From: Metabacillus lacus
GTDB taxonomy: Bacteria > Bacillota > Bacilli > Bacillales > Bacillaceae
Reading direction: 5' to 3'
DNA length: 64,000 bases
NCBI RefSeq assembly: GCF_009674805.1
Contig: NZ_WKKI01000008.1
Location: 43,347-107,346, forward strand
Within the stretch, counting starts at the first letter, position 1, and the number at the start of each line of letters is the position of its first letter. The notes below the pieces were generated by a model. That model saw only the letters and a list, made by a program, of their open reading frames with translations. It had not been told where the DNA came from and did not search any database. A program made the position numbers and the translations under genes. Shown in pieces: positions 27,332 through 35,521 of the stretch.

Positions 27332-27391
27332 AATGATTTAAAAAAATATTGCTGCCTGTTTCAGTCCATCTTTTTCTTTTTGGTTATGTTG

Positions 27392-27411
27392 ATTGTGAAA
27401 TGTTTCACATT
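27392..27411 (-). promoter_or_regulatory. Rex/Fnr-type operator, distal, beside the minus-10
   Basis: ATTGTGAAATGTTTCACATT is a second palindrome, 79 bp from the first (centre to centre). A TATAAT on the minus strand at 27426-27431 places it just past the predicted start site, which favours repression (Rex) over Fnr activation. Confidence 0.65.
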
Positions 27412-27596
27412 ATCTTTACACCCTTATTATACCCCTTTTTCTTTATTCTTTACACCTCTCGTTAAAATAAAAGTACACTTTTTGAACATTCTATGTAAAA
27501 TTTACAACGTCACAAGCTATGGAAGAGTCACCTGAAAAGTGTTTACAGTAAGGAAGTTCCGCTAAGTGTACGGCATCCAGTGAACTGGTACCAACT

Positions 27597-27621
27597 CAAA
27601 AAACCCTCCATCGCTGGAGAG
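27597..27621 (-). terminator. Terminator of the tandem GNAT gene
   Basis: On the minus strand CTCTCCAGcgatGGAGGG precedes six T, just after the stop codon. Confidence 0.75.
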
Positions 27622-28443
27622 CTAGTGAACCAAATAATAATCTTGAGCATCGTAGGTTTTGAATCCGCATGTTTCATAAAGTTTTAAGGCGTACGTGTTT
27701 TCTGCTTCCACTTCAAGATAAATCTTGTTTTGTTTTTGAGTTTGTTCCCGTATAATGACTGCCAGCGTTTTTCGGCCGATTCCTTTTCCTTGCTCTTTTG
27801 GAGTAACAGCAAAACCGTAGATCCAGGCTTCTCCATCTTCTTCCCATATCCGGACTTTGCCTGCTGCGGTTCCTTTATGTTCAATTATGCAATAGGCAGA
27901 CTGATGATCTGCATTCAGCTGTTTACGGTATCTTTCCGCTTCACTTCGTTTATAACCGAAGCAATCTACATCAAGCTGAACTTCAAGGTCAAAATCTTCG
28001 TCTCGGGAAGGACGCAGTGATACATCTGATGAATCAAGAAGTGTACCGCCCTCCCATTTCATCTGATATTCCGCTATGAGGAAGACTGCACTCGTTCCTT
28101 CGATAAACATCCTGGCAGAATCCGATTTGGCAGGCGCGTTCAGTAAAATTTTTTGATACTCCAGTTTCCTTGCTTCGTTGATGGCATCCCCAAGCATTTG
28201 AGAGAAGATTCCTCTTCTGCGGTAAGCCGGGTCCACCATTCCGCAAATCTCTGCTTTGTTTCCAAATCCGTAAATGGCAGCAAAAGCAATCAATTCTCCA
28301 TGTTCATATAAAAAGAAGTCTTGTTTTAAGCCGGTCTCCCGTTTCCGAAGCATATCCCAATTCAGCTTCAGTTCAATACCATCGAATGTTTCACATACTT
28401 CCTGCAGCTTTTTAATCTCACTAAGCTGGTTTTCATTCAGCAT
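27622..28443 (-). CDS. GNAT-family N-acetyltransferase with two GNAT domains
   Basis: About 273 residues from ATG 28443 (MLNENQLSEIK), which has AGAGGATT upstream; the frame extends to 28473. Two GNAT units are seen: the first with ICGMVDPAYRRRGIFSQML (acetyl-CoA loop R-R-R-G-I-F) and the second with IYGFAVTPKEQGKGIGRKTL (E-Q-G-K-G-I-G) and LEVEAENTYALKLYETCGF. The first loop departs from the R/Q-x-x-G-x-G/A rule, so only the second domain may bind acetyl-CoA. Monocistronic. Substrate unknown. Confidence 0.85.
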   Translation of the reverse strand: MLNENQLSEIKKLQEVCETFDGIELKLNWDMLRKRETGLKQDFFLYEHGELIAFAAIYGFGNKAEICGMVDPAYRRRGIFSQMLGDAINEARKLEYQKILLNAPAKSDSARMFIEGTSAVFLIAEYQMKWEGGTLLDSSDVSLRPSRDEDFDLEVQLDVDCFGYKRSEAERYRKQLNADHQSAYCIIEHKGTAAGKVRIWEEDGEAWIYGFAVTPKEQGKGIGRKTLAVIIREQTQKQNKIYLEVEAENTYALKLYETCGFKTYDAQDYYLVH

Positions 28444-28509
28444 TGCGTAATCCTCTTCTCTATCCACGAACAATATTTCCCGTGAGAACCATGGCTGCTT
28501 CTTTGTCTG

Positions 28510-29670
28510 TTAATGGATTATTTCAAAATCATACAAATGAACACGGCTATTTTGATTAACGATTTTGCCAATATCTTTAACCGGGGTTACTTCCGTAAGC
28601 TTGCCGTCCTGCAATCTGTATTTTTCAATCATACCGTCCTGCCCTCGATTCATAGAAAAAAGGAATATTGAGTCTCCCTCAAACTGCAAATTTTTGAGCC
28701 CTGAATTTACCGATTTAGAGTTTAGATTGTATGATCCTTCTATCTTTCCATTCTTTTTATTAATTTTTACTACTTCTCCAAAACCATCGGCGAAATAGAT
28801 AAAATCATTCTTTAAGTAAGCAGGTATTCGGTCAAAAGGGACAGCTTGATGAGCTTGTTCTTTGTATTTTCTATAGGTTTTTATATCAAAAGTTTCAACC
28901 ACTTTATTTTTTTGATTAATTTTCGCAAGCTGATAAACAGCTTCGCCCTTTGCTCCATTAAAGAGGAAGTAAATAAATTCATCATCAACCATTAATTGTG
29001 ATAAAGGACTAGCATTCTTACCTAATGATACCTCAGCTACTTCTTCTATTTTCATTTTATTTCCTAAATGAATTTTTTTAAATTTGAACTGTCGTGACTT
29101 ATCTGCATCATGCGTCTGGGCAGTAAAAATTGTATCGTCATAAAAACCTTTTTCTCTAATATAGTACGGTATAACGTCAGATTTCATTTGGCGCCCGATA
29201 TTCCAATACACTTCAGATTTATAGCTCTTACCATCATCTGCATATCCCGAGTTATAAATAGTATAGAATGAACCAGTCTTGTTTATATATCCATTTTGAT
29301 CTCCAGTGTGCTGTGAATTGCGTTTGTACTTCCCTGCTTTATTGCCTAAAATAAAAATATTTTCTTTATCCTCTATGAGTACTTGATCGTCATGGACTGC
29401 AACAGAACCTAGTTCAAGTGGCTTCATACTCCGGTAAGAGATTTCACCTTTTTGATCAACAAAAAATGCTATGCTTTTTCCAGGATTTATATCAATAGTT
29501 GTTGAAAAAAATAGTATGGCTTTTTTATCTGTTAGAAAATTCTTTTTGGACATCATTCCTTCCTCCGCTGAATATTTCCACGAATTTACATTCAGATAAA
29601 TGTATGTAATTCCGGAAACTAACACCACAATAGAAATAAATATCAGCCAGATTTTCTTTCTGCTTTTCAT
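28510..29670 (-). CDS. Membrane-anchored extracellular protein, paralogue of the 7870-9057 product
   Basis: A 386-residue protein with a single N-terminal helix (residues 6-26, IWLIFISIVVLVSGITYIYL) and an extracellular part rich in short strands. It matches the 7870-9057 protein along its length: FLTDKKAILFFSTTIDI, LELGSVAVHDDQVLIEDKEN, YKRNSQHTGDQNGYI, YTIYNSGYADDGKSYKSEV and a closing SRVHLYDFEIIH like KSVYSYDFVVLD. No named domain recognised; a propeller is plausible. The gene just upstream on the same strand is a broken YiiX-like hydrolase, so the pair order (hydrolase, then partner) is kept. The partner remains intact although its hydrolase is lost. Confidence 0.7.
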   Translation of the reverse strand: MKSRKKIWLIFISIVVLVSGITYIYLNVNSWKYSAEEGMMSKKNFLTDKKAILFFSTTIDINPGKSIAFFVDQKGEISYRSMKPLELGSVAVHDDQVLIEDKENIFILGNKAGKYKRNSQHTGDQNGYINKTGSFYTIYNSGYADDGKSYKSEVYWNIGRQMKSDVIPYYIREKGFYDDTIFTAQTHDADKSRQFKFKKIHLGNKMKIEEVAEVSLGKNASPLSQLMVDDEFIYFLFNGAKGEAVYQLAKINQKNKVVETFDIKTYRKYKEQAHQAVPFDRIPAYLKNDFIYFADGFGEVVKINKKNGKIEGSYNLNSKSVNSGLKNLQFEGDSIFLFSMNRGQDGMIEKYRLQDGKLTEVTPVKDIGKIVNQNSRVHLYDFEIIH

Positions 29671-29695
29671 TATACCAAGTCCCTACTAAGGATTT

Positions 29696-29730
29696 CAGAA
29701 TTGGAGGCAAAACCTCCTCCTCCAATTCTG
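29696..29730. other. Perfect inverted repeat between the broken hydrolase and its partner
   Basis: CAGAATTGGAGG and CCTCCAATTCTG pair around an 11-base loop. No T-run follows. It occupies the same place as the hairpin at 7791-7846 in the other module, suggesting a conserved attenuator or processing site. Confidence 0.5.
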
Positions 29731-29742
29731 ATATTAGTAATC

Positions 29743-30461
29743 TTATTGTACAGTATGAATGGTGGTGGTATATATTGATGAGGTTATATCTCTAGGATAA
29801 ACCCCTAATCCTCCATTGCTATCAATGTCAATATCAGCAGCTTGCGTAAATGCAGACCATAAAAGCTTGGAGCAGTTCTTGTCTCCTTCATGTGGAGTGG
29901 TCCGATTTGTAGCAAAATTGTAGGAGTATTTGTCTCCTTTATGCGACCTAGCCCAATACGCAGCGCGGTCTCGCTTATCTGTTGCAACCTTTTGAACAAA
30001 AGCCCCTGCTTCAACATTGCGTCCTCTATAATCAATAACGCGAACGCCTATTTCTGGAACTGCTTCGGTTATTTCATTAGTCTTGGTTTAGATTCCGACG
30101 TGCCCATGGTTATAGTATGCAATATATGCATTGGTATATATTTTTCTCCTGCAGACCCCCCAAGCATTACCATTCCTTCTTCTGTAGGAGCGTTGGTATT
30201 CTTTGCAAGAATGTCCCCCTCCTTTTTACCATCCATAAGTTCTTTATGCATTTGTTCTAATGTCTCGCTTGGAGTTAGTCCTAATTGTCTAGAAGCATCA
30301 TCAGCAGACCGAATAACTTCTTCACTACTCAAATTCTAATACTCACTTAAATCTTGAACAAATAGCGAATCTGATGCTTGTGCTGGTGAGAACGCAGAAA
30401 ATGACAACAAATTACAAGATAATACAACTTCGGGCAATAACTTTTTACTTTTCACACTCAT
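29743..30461 (-). pseudogene. Broken YiiX-like NlpC/P60 hydrolase
   Basis: The minus strand from ATG 30461 encodes a signal-peptide-like start (MSVKSKKLL...FSPAQA), then TAG at about codon 41, then LSSEEVIRSADDASRQLGLT and SETLEQMHKELMDG, similar to the intact gene at 7057. After GEKYI the frame shifts (near 30135); in the next frame NAYIAYYNHGHVGI is followed by TAA where the intact copy has a Tyr (near 30091), and then TEAVPEIGVRVIDYRGRN, AAYWARSHKGDKYSYNF, DKNCSKLLWSAF and GGLGVYPRDI to a stop at 29743. Three lesions, yet both the HGHVG and NCSKLLW motifs remain, so decay is recent. Confidence 0.85.
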
Positions 30462-30592
30462 TCTGTTCTTTGGATAAATATAAATAATAGCATTTAATTG
30501 TATATATTTCCTTTTTTGTATACCTAACAGATTATATACTCCGGAAGATAATTAATATAGTCAATTACTATTTTTCCCTATTAAAATAGTAT

Positions 30593-31272
30593 TTGGATCC
30601 GAAGAAAAACGATGGAGAGGAAGATCCCCTTTTTCACGAATTTACATTTGGAGATATAGGGGCGAATGGAAGAAAACTGCTTCAGCATGTACATAAAGGA
30701 GATTATTTGTTTTTTCATACAACCATCCACCATAAGCGATACATAACGGCTTTTTATGAAATAGAGACCGTCATGCCCATTGGTGAAGCGAAAAGCAATC
30801 CGCTGATTAAAAACAAATACCAAAATCCATATTTACAGCAGAAACACAAGAGCCTAGAAAAGCTCTGCTTCCGGAAAGCTAAACAGCAGAAAGATGATAA
30901 GGTGAAATACTGGCTTTATCTGTTGCGGCTTACCTTGACCTTATCTACGGATGGAATTTGGAAAAGGTTTCAATTTGTTTCTCTAAATCTGCTGTGGCAA
31001 AAACTGCATTGCCTAATTTTAAAGAGATCGCAAAAAAAGAAACGCCCAACAGGTACCCCCTCAGTCAGATGCTGATAATCTATGGGAACAGAAACAGCAA
31101 AACGCTGTTAACTGCCATGGATCATATAGTTGACAAGATTCTTTGCCCAGCTCCAGCCCAACAGCCTTTTCTGCTGAAAAAGAAAAAGAGCCATATGGCC
31201 CTTTTTACAGTTCTCCCGCCAGCACAACTTCTCCTTGTGGTGCAGGAAGGTTTGGTTCATTTTCTATTGTGA
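30593..31272 (+). pseudogene. Truncated, frameshifted gene, Nmad-like
   Basis: Frame 2 from 30593 reads DPLFHEFTFGDIGANGRKLL, HVHKGDYLFFHTTIHHKRYI and TAFYEIETVMPIGEAKSNPL. This resembles nucleotide-modification-associated (Nmad3-type) or EVE/PUA-like domains, where x-F-T-Y-G-D and G-D-x-x-x-F occur. A stop lies just upstream and there is no ribosome site, so the N-terminus is lost. Near 30910 the sensible reading moves to frame 1 (AAYLDLIYGWNLEKVSICF, PNFKEIAKKETPNRYPLSQM, LLTAMDHIVDKI) and runs into the end of the convergent anti-sigma gene. Family call is tentative; the broken state is clear. Confidence 0.6.
31185..31212 (-). terminator. Terminator of the sigma/anti-sigma operon
   Basis: On the minus strand AAAGGGCCATATGGCTCTTT is a compact palindrome followed by TT and a T-rich stretch, overlapping the anti-sigma stop region. 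Confidence 0.55.
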
Positions 31273-31939
31273 CAGCAAGCGTATGCCAGTTTTCTCTCTT
31301 TTCACCAAGATTATATACAAGGCTTCCTTTTCCTGTTTCGTCAGGTGTGAAATAGCCGGTCGGCTCAGGTGTCTCTCCCACAATCAGCCAGGCCTGATAA
31401 TACTGCCCTTCTTCTAAAGGAGGAAGATTTGCCGCCTGAAGAATAATTTTTTGCTCACCCTGCTGTGAGGTAAGCAGCATTGCCATAGCGTACACGGATG
31501 AATCCGGTGAAGTTGGCTGAAGAGAGAGTGCATCTGCCACGACTTCCTGAGGCAGCTGTTCACTGTCAGGAGGAGAATTTAATAAATATATATTTCCCGC
31601 CAGAGAGAGCATCAGTGCGGCAGCCATGCCAATGAAAGGCCCTTTTCCCCACGAAGCTATTCCTTTTTGAGGAACTTCTTCAGTAGTCTGTTTCACTGTA
31701 CCTTGACTACTCTTTGTTTCACCATACACATTTTCCAAAATGCGTGTTTTCATTTCTCGAGGAGGATCCACAGGCTCAGACAAATAAGGCAGATTTTCAG
31801 TTAAGTCCATAAGCTCCCGATATTCTTCTTCACATTGTTTACAACCTGCCATATGCTGCTCAAATGCTTCTTTGTCCTGTTCAGTTAATGAACGGCTTAT
31901 ATAATCAATGAGGTGATCGCATTGTTTTTTATCTGTCAT
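31205..31939 (-). CDS. RskA-type anti-sigma factor
   Basis: A 244-residue membrane protein. The cytoplasmic N-terminus is a zinc-associated anti-sigma domain with H29-x3-C33-x2-C36 (QHMAGCKQCEEEY), which binds the sigma factor. One helix spans about residues 100-122. The extracellular C-terminal half (about 135-244) is the RskA domain: ANLPPLEEGQYYQAWLI, GYFTPDETGKGSLVYNL and LAVTIENEPNLPAPQGEVVL. Such proteins release their sigma factor after regulated proteolysis. Its ATG overlaps the sigma stop by four bases, so the two are made in balance. Confidence 0.9.
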   Translation of the reverse strand: MTDKKQCDHLIDYISRSLTEQDKEAFEQHMAGCKQCEEEYRELMDLTENLPYLSEPVDPPREMKTRILENVYGETKSSQGTVKQTTEEVPQKGIASWGKGPFIGMAAALMLSLAGNIYLLNSPPDSEQLPQEVVADALSLQPTSPDSSVYAMAMLLTSQQGEQKIILQAANLPPLEEGQYYQAWLIVGETPEPTGYFTPDETGKGSLVYNLGEKRENWHTLAVTIENEPNLPAPQGEVVLAGEL

Positions 31940-32496
31940 TGCAAATCCCTCCCTTCAGCGCTCATATGATCTCTTAAATGTTTTAAAGCCAAGCGTATTC
32001 TCCCCTTCACAGTCCCAAGCGGAATTTCACACTGATTTGAAATGTTCTGTTGACTAAGTCCTTTAAAGTAGAATAAGTCAATAATTTTTTGCTGATCTTT
32101 TTTCAGTTGTTTGACAGCTGCCAATATACTGCTGCGCTCTTCCTGCCACTCCACTTCTTCCGCTGCTGAAGCTGCAGGCTGCCTTGCATCGTCCTTTTCT
32201 AGCAGTTCAAAATGTTCATGCCGCTTATTTTTCCTAATCAGATCAATCGCTTTAAACCTGGCCATTGTCAGCAGCCAGGATGAGAACTTCCCCTTGCTTT
32301 CATCATATTTCTCAGCTTCATTCCAAAGCTTAAGAAAAATATCCTGGACCACTTCTTCCGCCAGGCTTTCATCTCTTGTCATTTTATAGGCAAAAGAGTA
32401 CAGGAGCTTTTCATAACGGTCATATAGTGCTTCGAATGCTATCTTATCTTTTTGCAACGATCTTTTGTATAATGCTGCATCATCAATATCAACCAT
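31936..32496 (-). CDS. ECF RNA polymerase sigma factor
   Basis: A 186-residue sigma-70 factor with regions 2 and 4 only. Region 2 is FEALYDRYEKLLYSFAYKMT and EEVVQDIFLKLWNEAEKYD, with SSWLLTMARFKAIDLIRK (minus-10 recognition); region 4 is LKKDQQKIIDLFYFKGLSQQNISNQCEIPLGTVKGRIRLAL, a helix-turn-helix reading the minus-35. It resembles SigK/RpoE-type ECFs paired with RskA anti-sigmas. GGAGAAAC precedes the start codon. It lies directly downstream of a class F sortase and its substrate on the same strand, which may be its regulon. Confidence 0.93.
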   Translation of the reverse strand: MVDIDDAALYKRSLQKDKIAFEALYDRYEKLLYSFAYKMTRDESLAEEVVQDIFLKLWNEAEKYDESKGKFSSWLLTMARFKAIDLIRKNKRHEHFELLEKDDARQPAASAAEEVEWQEERSSILAAVKQLKKDQQKIIDLFYFKGLSQQNISNQCEIPLGTVKGRIRLALKHLRDHMSAEGRDLQ

Positions 32497-32607
32497 ATGT
32501 TTCTCCTTTAATTAAAATTTACCAAATTTACTATATCATTACTGCGGGACGGAGGATAGGAAAAATAGACTACTGCCGGTAAAAGTGCCCAGTCATGTAA
32601 GAAGATA

Positions 32608-32641
32608 AAAAATAGCGACCGTTATATACGCTCACTATTTT
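32608..32641 (-). terminator. Terminator after the sortase gene
   Basis: On the minus strand AAAATAGTGAGCG and CGGTCGCTATTTTT form a stem around TATATAA, separating the sortase from the sigma operon. Confidence 0.75.
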
Positions 32642-32647
32642 TCAACT

Positions 32648-33577
32648 TTATGGGCTGTTCTCATTCGTAAGGACAGCTTGTGAAGGTTCTGATTCATTGC
32701 CGTACACATCTACCGCTGTAACATAATAGACAGAGGAATCCAGATTCTCTATTGTAAAGCTTTTCCGCTCATGTGCAGAAATACTTTTTATATGACTGAA
32801 GTTTTCAGCAGAGTCTCCACGATAAATCCGGTAGCCTGCAATTTCCTCATCTCTCACTGCATGCCAGGTAAGAAACGACCCTTGAATCTGAACATTTTGA
32901 GGGCTTTTCGGAAAGAGCTCCAGTTTATTTTCTTTTAAGACTGTAAATACAACCAGCCTTTCTTCATGCGTTCCTTCTGCTCTATTAAAGGTGCCCGAAC
33001 AGGTAATAACATTTAAACTTTTCTGATCTGATGGGCCGAAAATTTCCTGAATGGGGGCATCGCTGCGGGGAAAACTTTCTTTTTTCTGAACTATAAAAGT
33101 CAGCGTTTTTCCTTTTTGATCCTTCACCATAATTTCATCATCTTTTTCCAGATGGCCCAGGTTAAAAAAAACAGCCGGACCAGTTTTGCTGTCCACATGT
33201 CCTGCGAGTACTGCATTTCCTTTTTCGCCAGGCATTACGCCGGGCTGAAACCAGCCAACCTGCTGAATATCCCCTGGAACACCCATCTGGCCATTTTCCA
33301 ATATGCCCACAGCTTCAATTGCTGCGTTTACTTTGAGCTTTGGAATTTCAATGAAAGCCGGTTCAATTGGCTGAACAGCTTCCGCCCTTTTTTTAACCTG
33401 TTCTTTTATTAACCGGAATTCATCCCCTTGACTCGGAGGCTTTCTATTGATTAACTCCCCTGCCTGCATCTCTTCTCCTCCATCTGAAGAGAGTGAAGAG
33501 GAGATAAAGCCAGTGTTGTAGCCTGCAAGAATCAGACAAAGTATACTGCTGATTCCTAATATAGAAGCTCTTTTCAA
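32648..33577 (-). CDS. Class F sortase with C-terminal fibronectin type III domain
   Basis: About 309 residues. One N-terminal helix (about 7-25) anchors it outside the membrane. The sortase domain (about 75-222) has IEIPKLKVNAAIE, catalytic His (NAVLAGHVD, H130 in the longest form), Cys (LNVITCSGTF, C196) and Arg (EERLVVF, R210), the class F set. Residues ~228-308 are a fibronectin type III domain (TWHAVRDEEIAGYRIYRG ... YYVTAVDVYGNES), an unusual fusion. It joins LPXTG-like proteins to the wall. Start unclear: TTG 33577 lies nine bases after GGAGG; ATG 33583 and GTG 33586 are too close to it. The gene upstream encodes the likely substrate. Confidence 0.88.
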   Translation of the reverse strand: MKRASILGISSILCLILAGYNTGFISSSLSSDGGEEMQAGELINRKPPSQGDEFRLIKEQVKKRAEAVQPIEPAFIEIPKLKVNAAIEAVGILENGQMGVPGDIQQVGWFQPGVMPGEKGNAVLAGHVDSKTGPAVFFNLGHLEKDDEIMVKDQKGKTLTFIVQKKESFPRSDAPIQEIFGPSDQKSLNVITCSGTFNRAEGTHEERLVVFTVLKENKLELFPKSPQNVQIQGSFLTWHAVRDEEIAGYRIYRGDSAENFSHIKSISAHERKSFTIENLDSSVYYVTAVDVYGNESEPSQAVLTNENSP

Positions 33578-33629
33578 ATTCATCACCCTCCATTTGGAAA
33601 AGAAGAGAGGGAACTCCTCTCTTCCTCAA

Positions 33630-34961
33630 TTATTCTGCTGTTTCTGTTTTCCTTCTTGCTGCAAAGCCGGCTCCGATTGCAAAAGCCGCAGCGATTCCTG
33701 CCCACATCATTCCTGCAGTATTTGAAGTCCCGCCCATGCCTGTTTTCGGCATTTCTTCAGGTACAGCTGTGCCTGCAAATTTCTCTGGCATCTGAGTAAC
33801 AATGGCATTTCCCAACGCTTCTCCTACACCGTACATAAGTGCATAGCCTTCGCGGAATGTGCTGTAAGCTTCTTGAAACTCACCGGATGAATATTGTTCA
33901 AACGTTTTGATTACAGTTTCTTCATGTGCTTTTACTGCCGCTTGGGCATCTTCTTCAGGAAGATTTCCCTCTGTTGCAGCTGACAGAAAGCTTCCAAAGT
34001 TAGCAGAAAAGGCATGAAGTTTTTCCTTAGCTGCTTTTTCACCCTCTTCATTTCCTTCAAGTGAAGCACTTACAAGCTCTGCCTGTGCATTAATGTGTCC
34101 ATCCTGCCAAACCTTTTCAAATTGTGCAGCACCTTCTTCACCATATATGCCGGCCAAAGCTTCTTTAAATTCAGCGGTATTTTCATCCTCTGCCCAGCTG
34201 ACAAAGTCATAATCCTCGCTTTTGTCATATCCTTTTTGCATGCCGATTGCAGCTAGAGCAAAATGTTCCGCAGCCAGGCTGTTTAACGTTGACCGAAGCT
34301 CTGCTGCCGGTTCGTCTACTTTGGTATGTTGGAATTTTTCAGGCATTTGAGCAACGATTGCTCCTGAAAGAGCCTTGCTGATCACATACATATGTTTATA
34401 GCCTTCTCTGAAGGTTTTATAGGCTTTTTCATATTCACCTGCTGCATAATAATCAAAAACATTCAGTACTTGTTCTTCATGAAGCCGAATTGCTTCTTCT
34501 GCAGCTGTTTTTGGAAGATTTCCTTCTGTAGCAGTATCAAGAAATGTTGAAAACTCCTGCACAAACTCTTCCACTTCTTTTTCTGCTGCATCGCGGGCAG
34601 CACCATCATTTTCTTTCGCTGCAGCTACAAGATCAGCCGTATAGTCGTTATGTCCCCCGAATATTCTTTGAAACTCGGCGGCTCCCTCTTCACCATATAC
34701 AGAGGCAACAGCCGGCGTCATATCTGCTGCATTTTGGTCGAGTGCATCCATGGCCTGTTCAGCATCTTCTGCAGAATCAAATGATTTCGTCATTGCCGTA
34801 ACAGCTAATACATAATGTTCTGAAAGCAAATGGTCAAATGTTGATCTTAAATCAGCTGCGGGCGTACTAACTGTTGGATTTTCCATAGCCTTCGCTCCGC
34901 CTGCTCCCGGAACAATCAGTGACATTGCAAGCAGGGGTGCTATCATTCTTTTCAATTTCAT
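33630..34961 (-). CDS. Cell-wall-anchored protein with two helical domains and MPKTG sorting signal
   Basis: A 443-residue protein from ATG 34961 (GAGGAGAG upstream). Residues 1-25 are a signal peptide. Two related helical domains (about 36-214 and 219-398) follow; matching positions include LLSEHYVLA / LAAEHFALA, VYGEEGAAEF / IYGEEGAAQF, GGHNDYTADL / DGHINAQAEL, TATEGNLP in both, LHEEQVLNVF / AHEETVIKTF and a shared FREGY..MY and QMPEKF end. The conserved His and Glu on each helix recall metal- or heme-binding four-helix bundles. At 404-408 MPKTG, a hydrophobic helix and ARRK form a sortase signal. It is 52 bases upstream of the sortase gene. Role unknown. Confidence 0.8.
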   Translation of the reverse strand: MKLKRMIAPLLAMSLIVPGAGGAKAMENPTVSTPAADLRSTFDHLLSEHYVLAVTAMTKSFDSAEDAEQAMDALDQNAADMTPAVASVYGEEGAAEFQRIFGGHNDYTADLVAAAKENDGAARDAAEKEVEEFVQEFSTFLDTATEGNLPKTAAEEAIRLHEEQVLNVFDYYAAGEYEKAYKTFREGYKHMYVISKALSGAIVAQMPEKFQHTKVDEPAAELRSTLNSLAAEHFALAAIGMQKGYDKSEDYDFVSWAEDENTAEFKEALAGIYGEEGAAQFEKVWQDGHINAQAELVSASLEGNEEGEKAAKEKLHAFSANFGSFLSAATEGNLPEEDAQAAVKAHEETVIKTFEQYSSGEFQEAYSTFREGYALMYGVGEALGNAIVTQMPEKFAGTAVPEEMPKTGMGGTSNTAGMMWAGIAAAFAIGAGFAARRKTETAE

Positions 34962-35004
34962 TTCTACACTCTCCTCATTTTTTGTTTTTGTTATTTTCAT
35001 AAAG

Positions 35005-35032
35005 CTAACGAAACAAAAATGAATTTGGATCA
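35005..35032 (-). promoter_or_regulatory. Candidate ECF-type promoter of the wall-protein/sortase genes
   Basis: On the minus strand TGATCC, a 16 bp spacer and CGTTAG lie 44 bases before the wall-protein ATG. Both hexamers and spacing fit ECF promoters. This would let the nearby ECF sigma control substrate and sortase. Confidence 0.5.
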
Positions 35033-35094
35033 GTTTTTTTAAAAAAATTTTGAAATAAAGAGGCAAATGCGAGGTAGAACCTGTCAAATGCTGA

Positions 35095-35325
35095 GAATGT
35101 GGGGAGCTTTTTCGCTAAGGCATAGACGGAGAATTTTCGCTTAAGTAACAAATATTATAAAAAAAGCAGTGAATAGCCGGTGGCATTCCGTCTATCTGCT
35201 TCAACAGCATGAAATAAAGGGCTTTTCATCGGCTTAACCGGAAAAGCTTCCTTTATTTTCACGAAAAAAAGCGGAATATTGAACTTAACCGGAATAGCTC
35301 CGCTTATTTTTCGTTGGAAGATTGC
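35095..35325 (+). repeat. Composite intergenic repeat, copy at 35.2 kb
   Basis: Diverged copy: ATAGACGGAGAATTTTCGCT, ATAGCCGGTGGCATTCCGTC, TTAACCGGAAAAGCTTCCTT and TTAACCGGAATAGCTCCGCT in the usual order, ending TTATTTTTCGTTGG. It fills most of the 560-base gap upstream of the cPPR gene. Confidence 0.65.
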
Positions 35326-35521
35326 CTAAAACAAAGATTAACGTTTTTGCTCAGACTAGTAACTGTCTGAGAAAACAGAGTGGAAAGTAAATGTTGAAGT
35401 ATAAAAAAGAAAATCCCATGAAAATCTGGAGATACAATCATTCTAAATTTTCAAAATATTTTTGTGATATATTTCATTTTGTGTTAGACTATAATAGTGC
35501 CTTGATAAGGGGGAGATCGGT

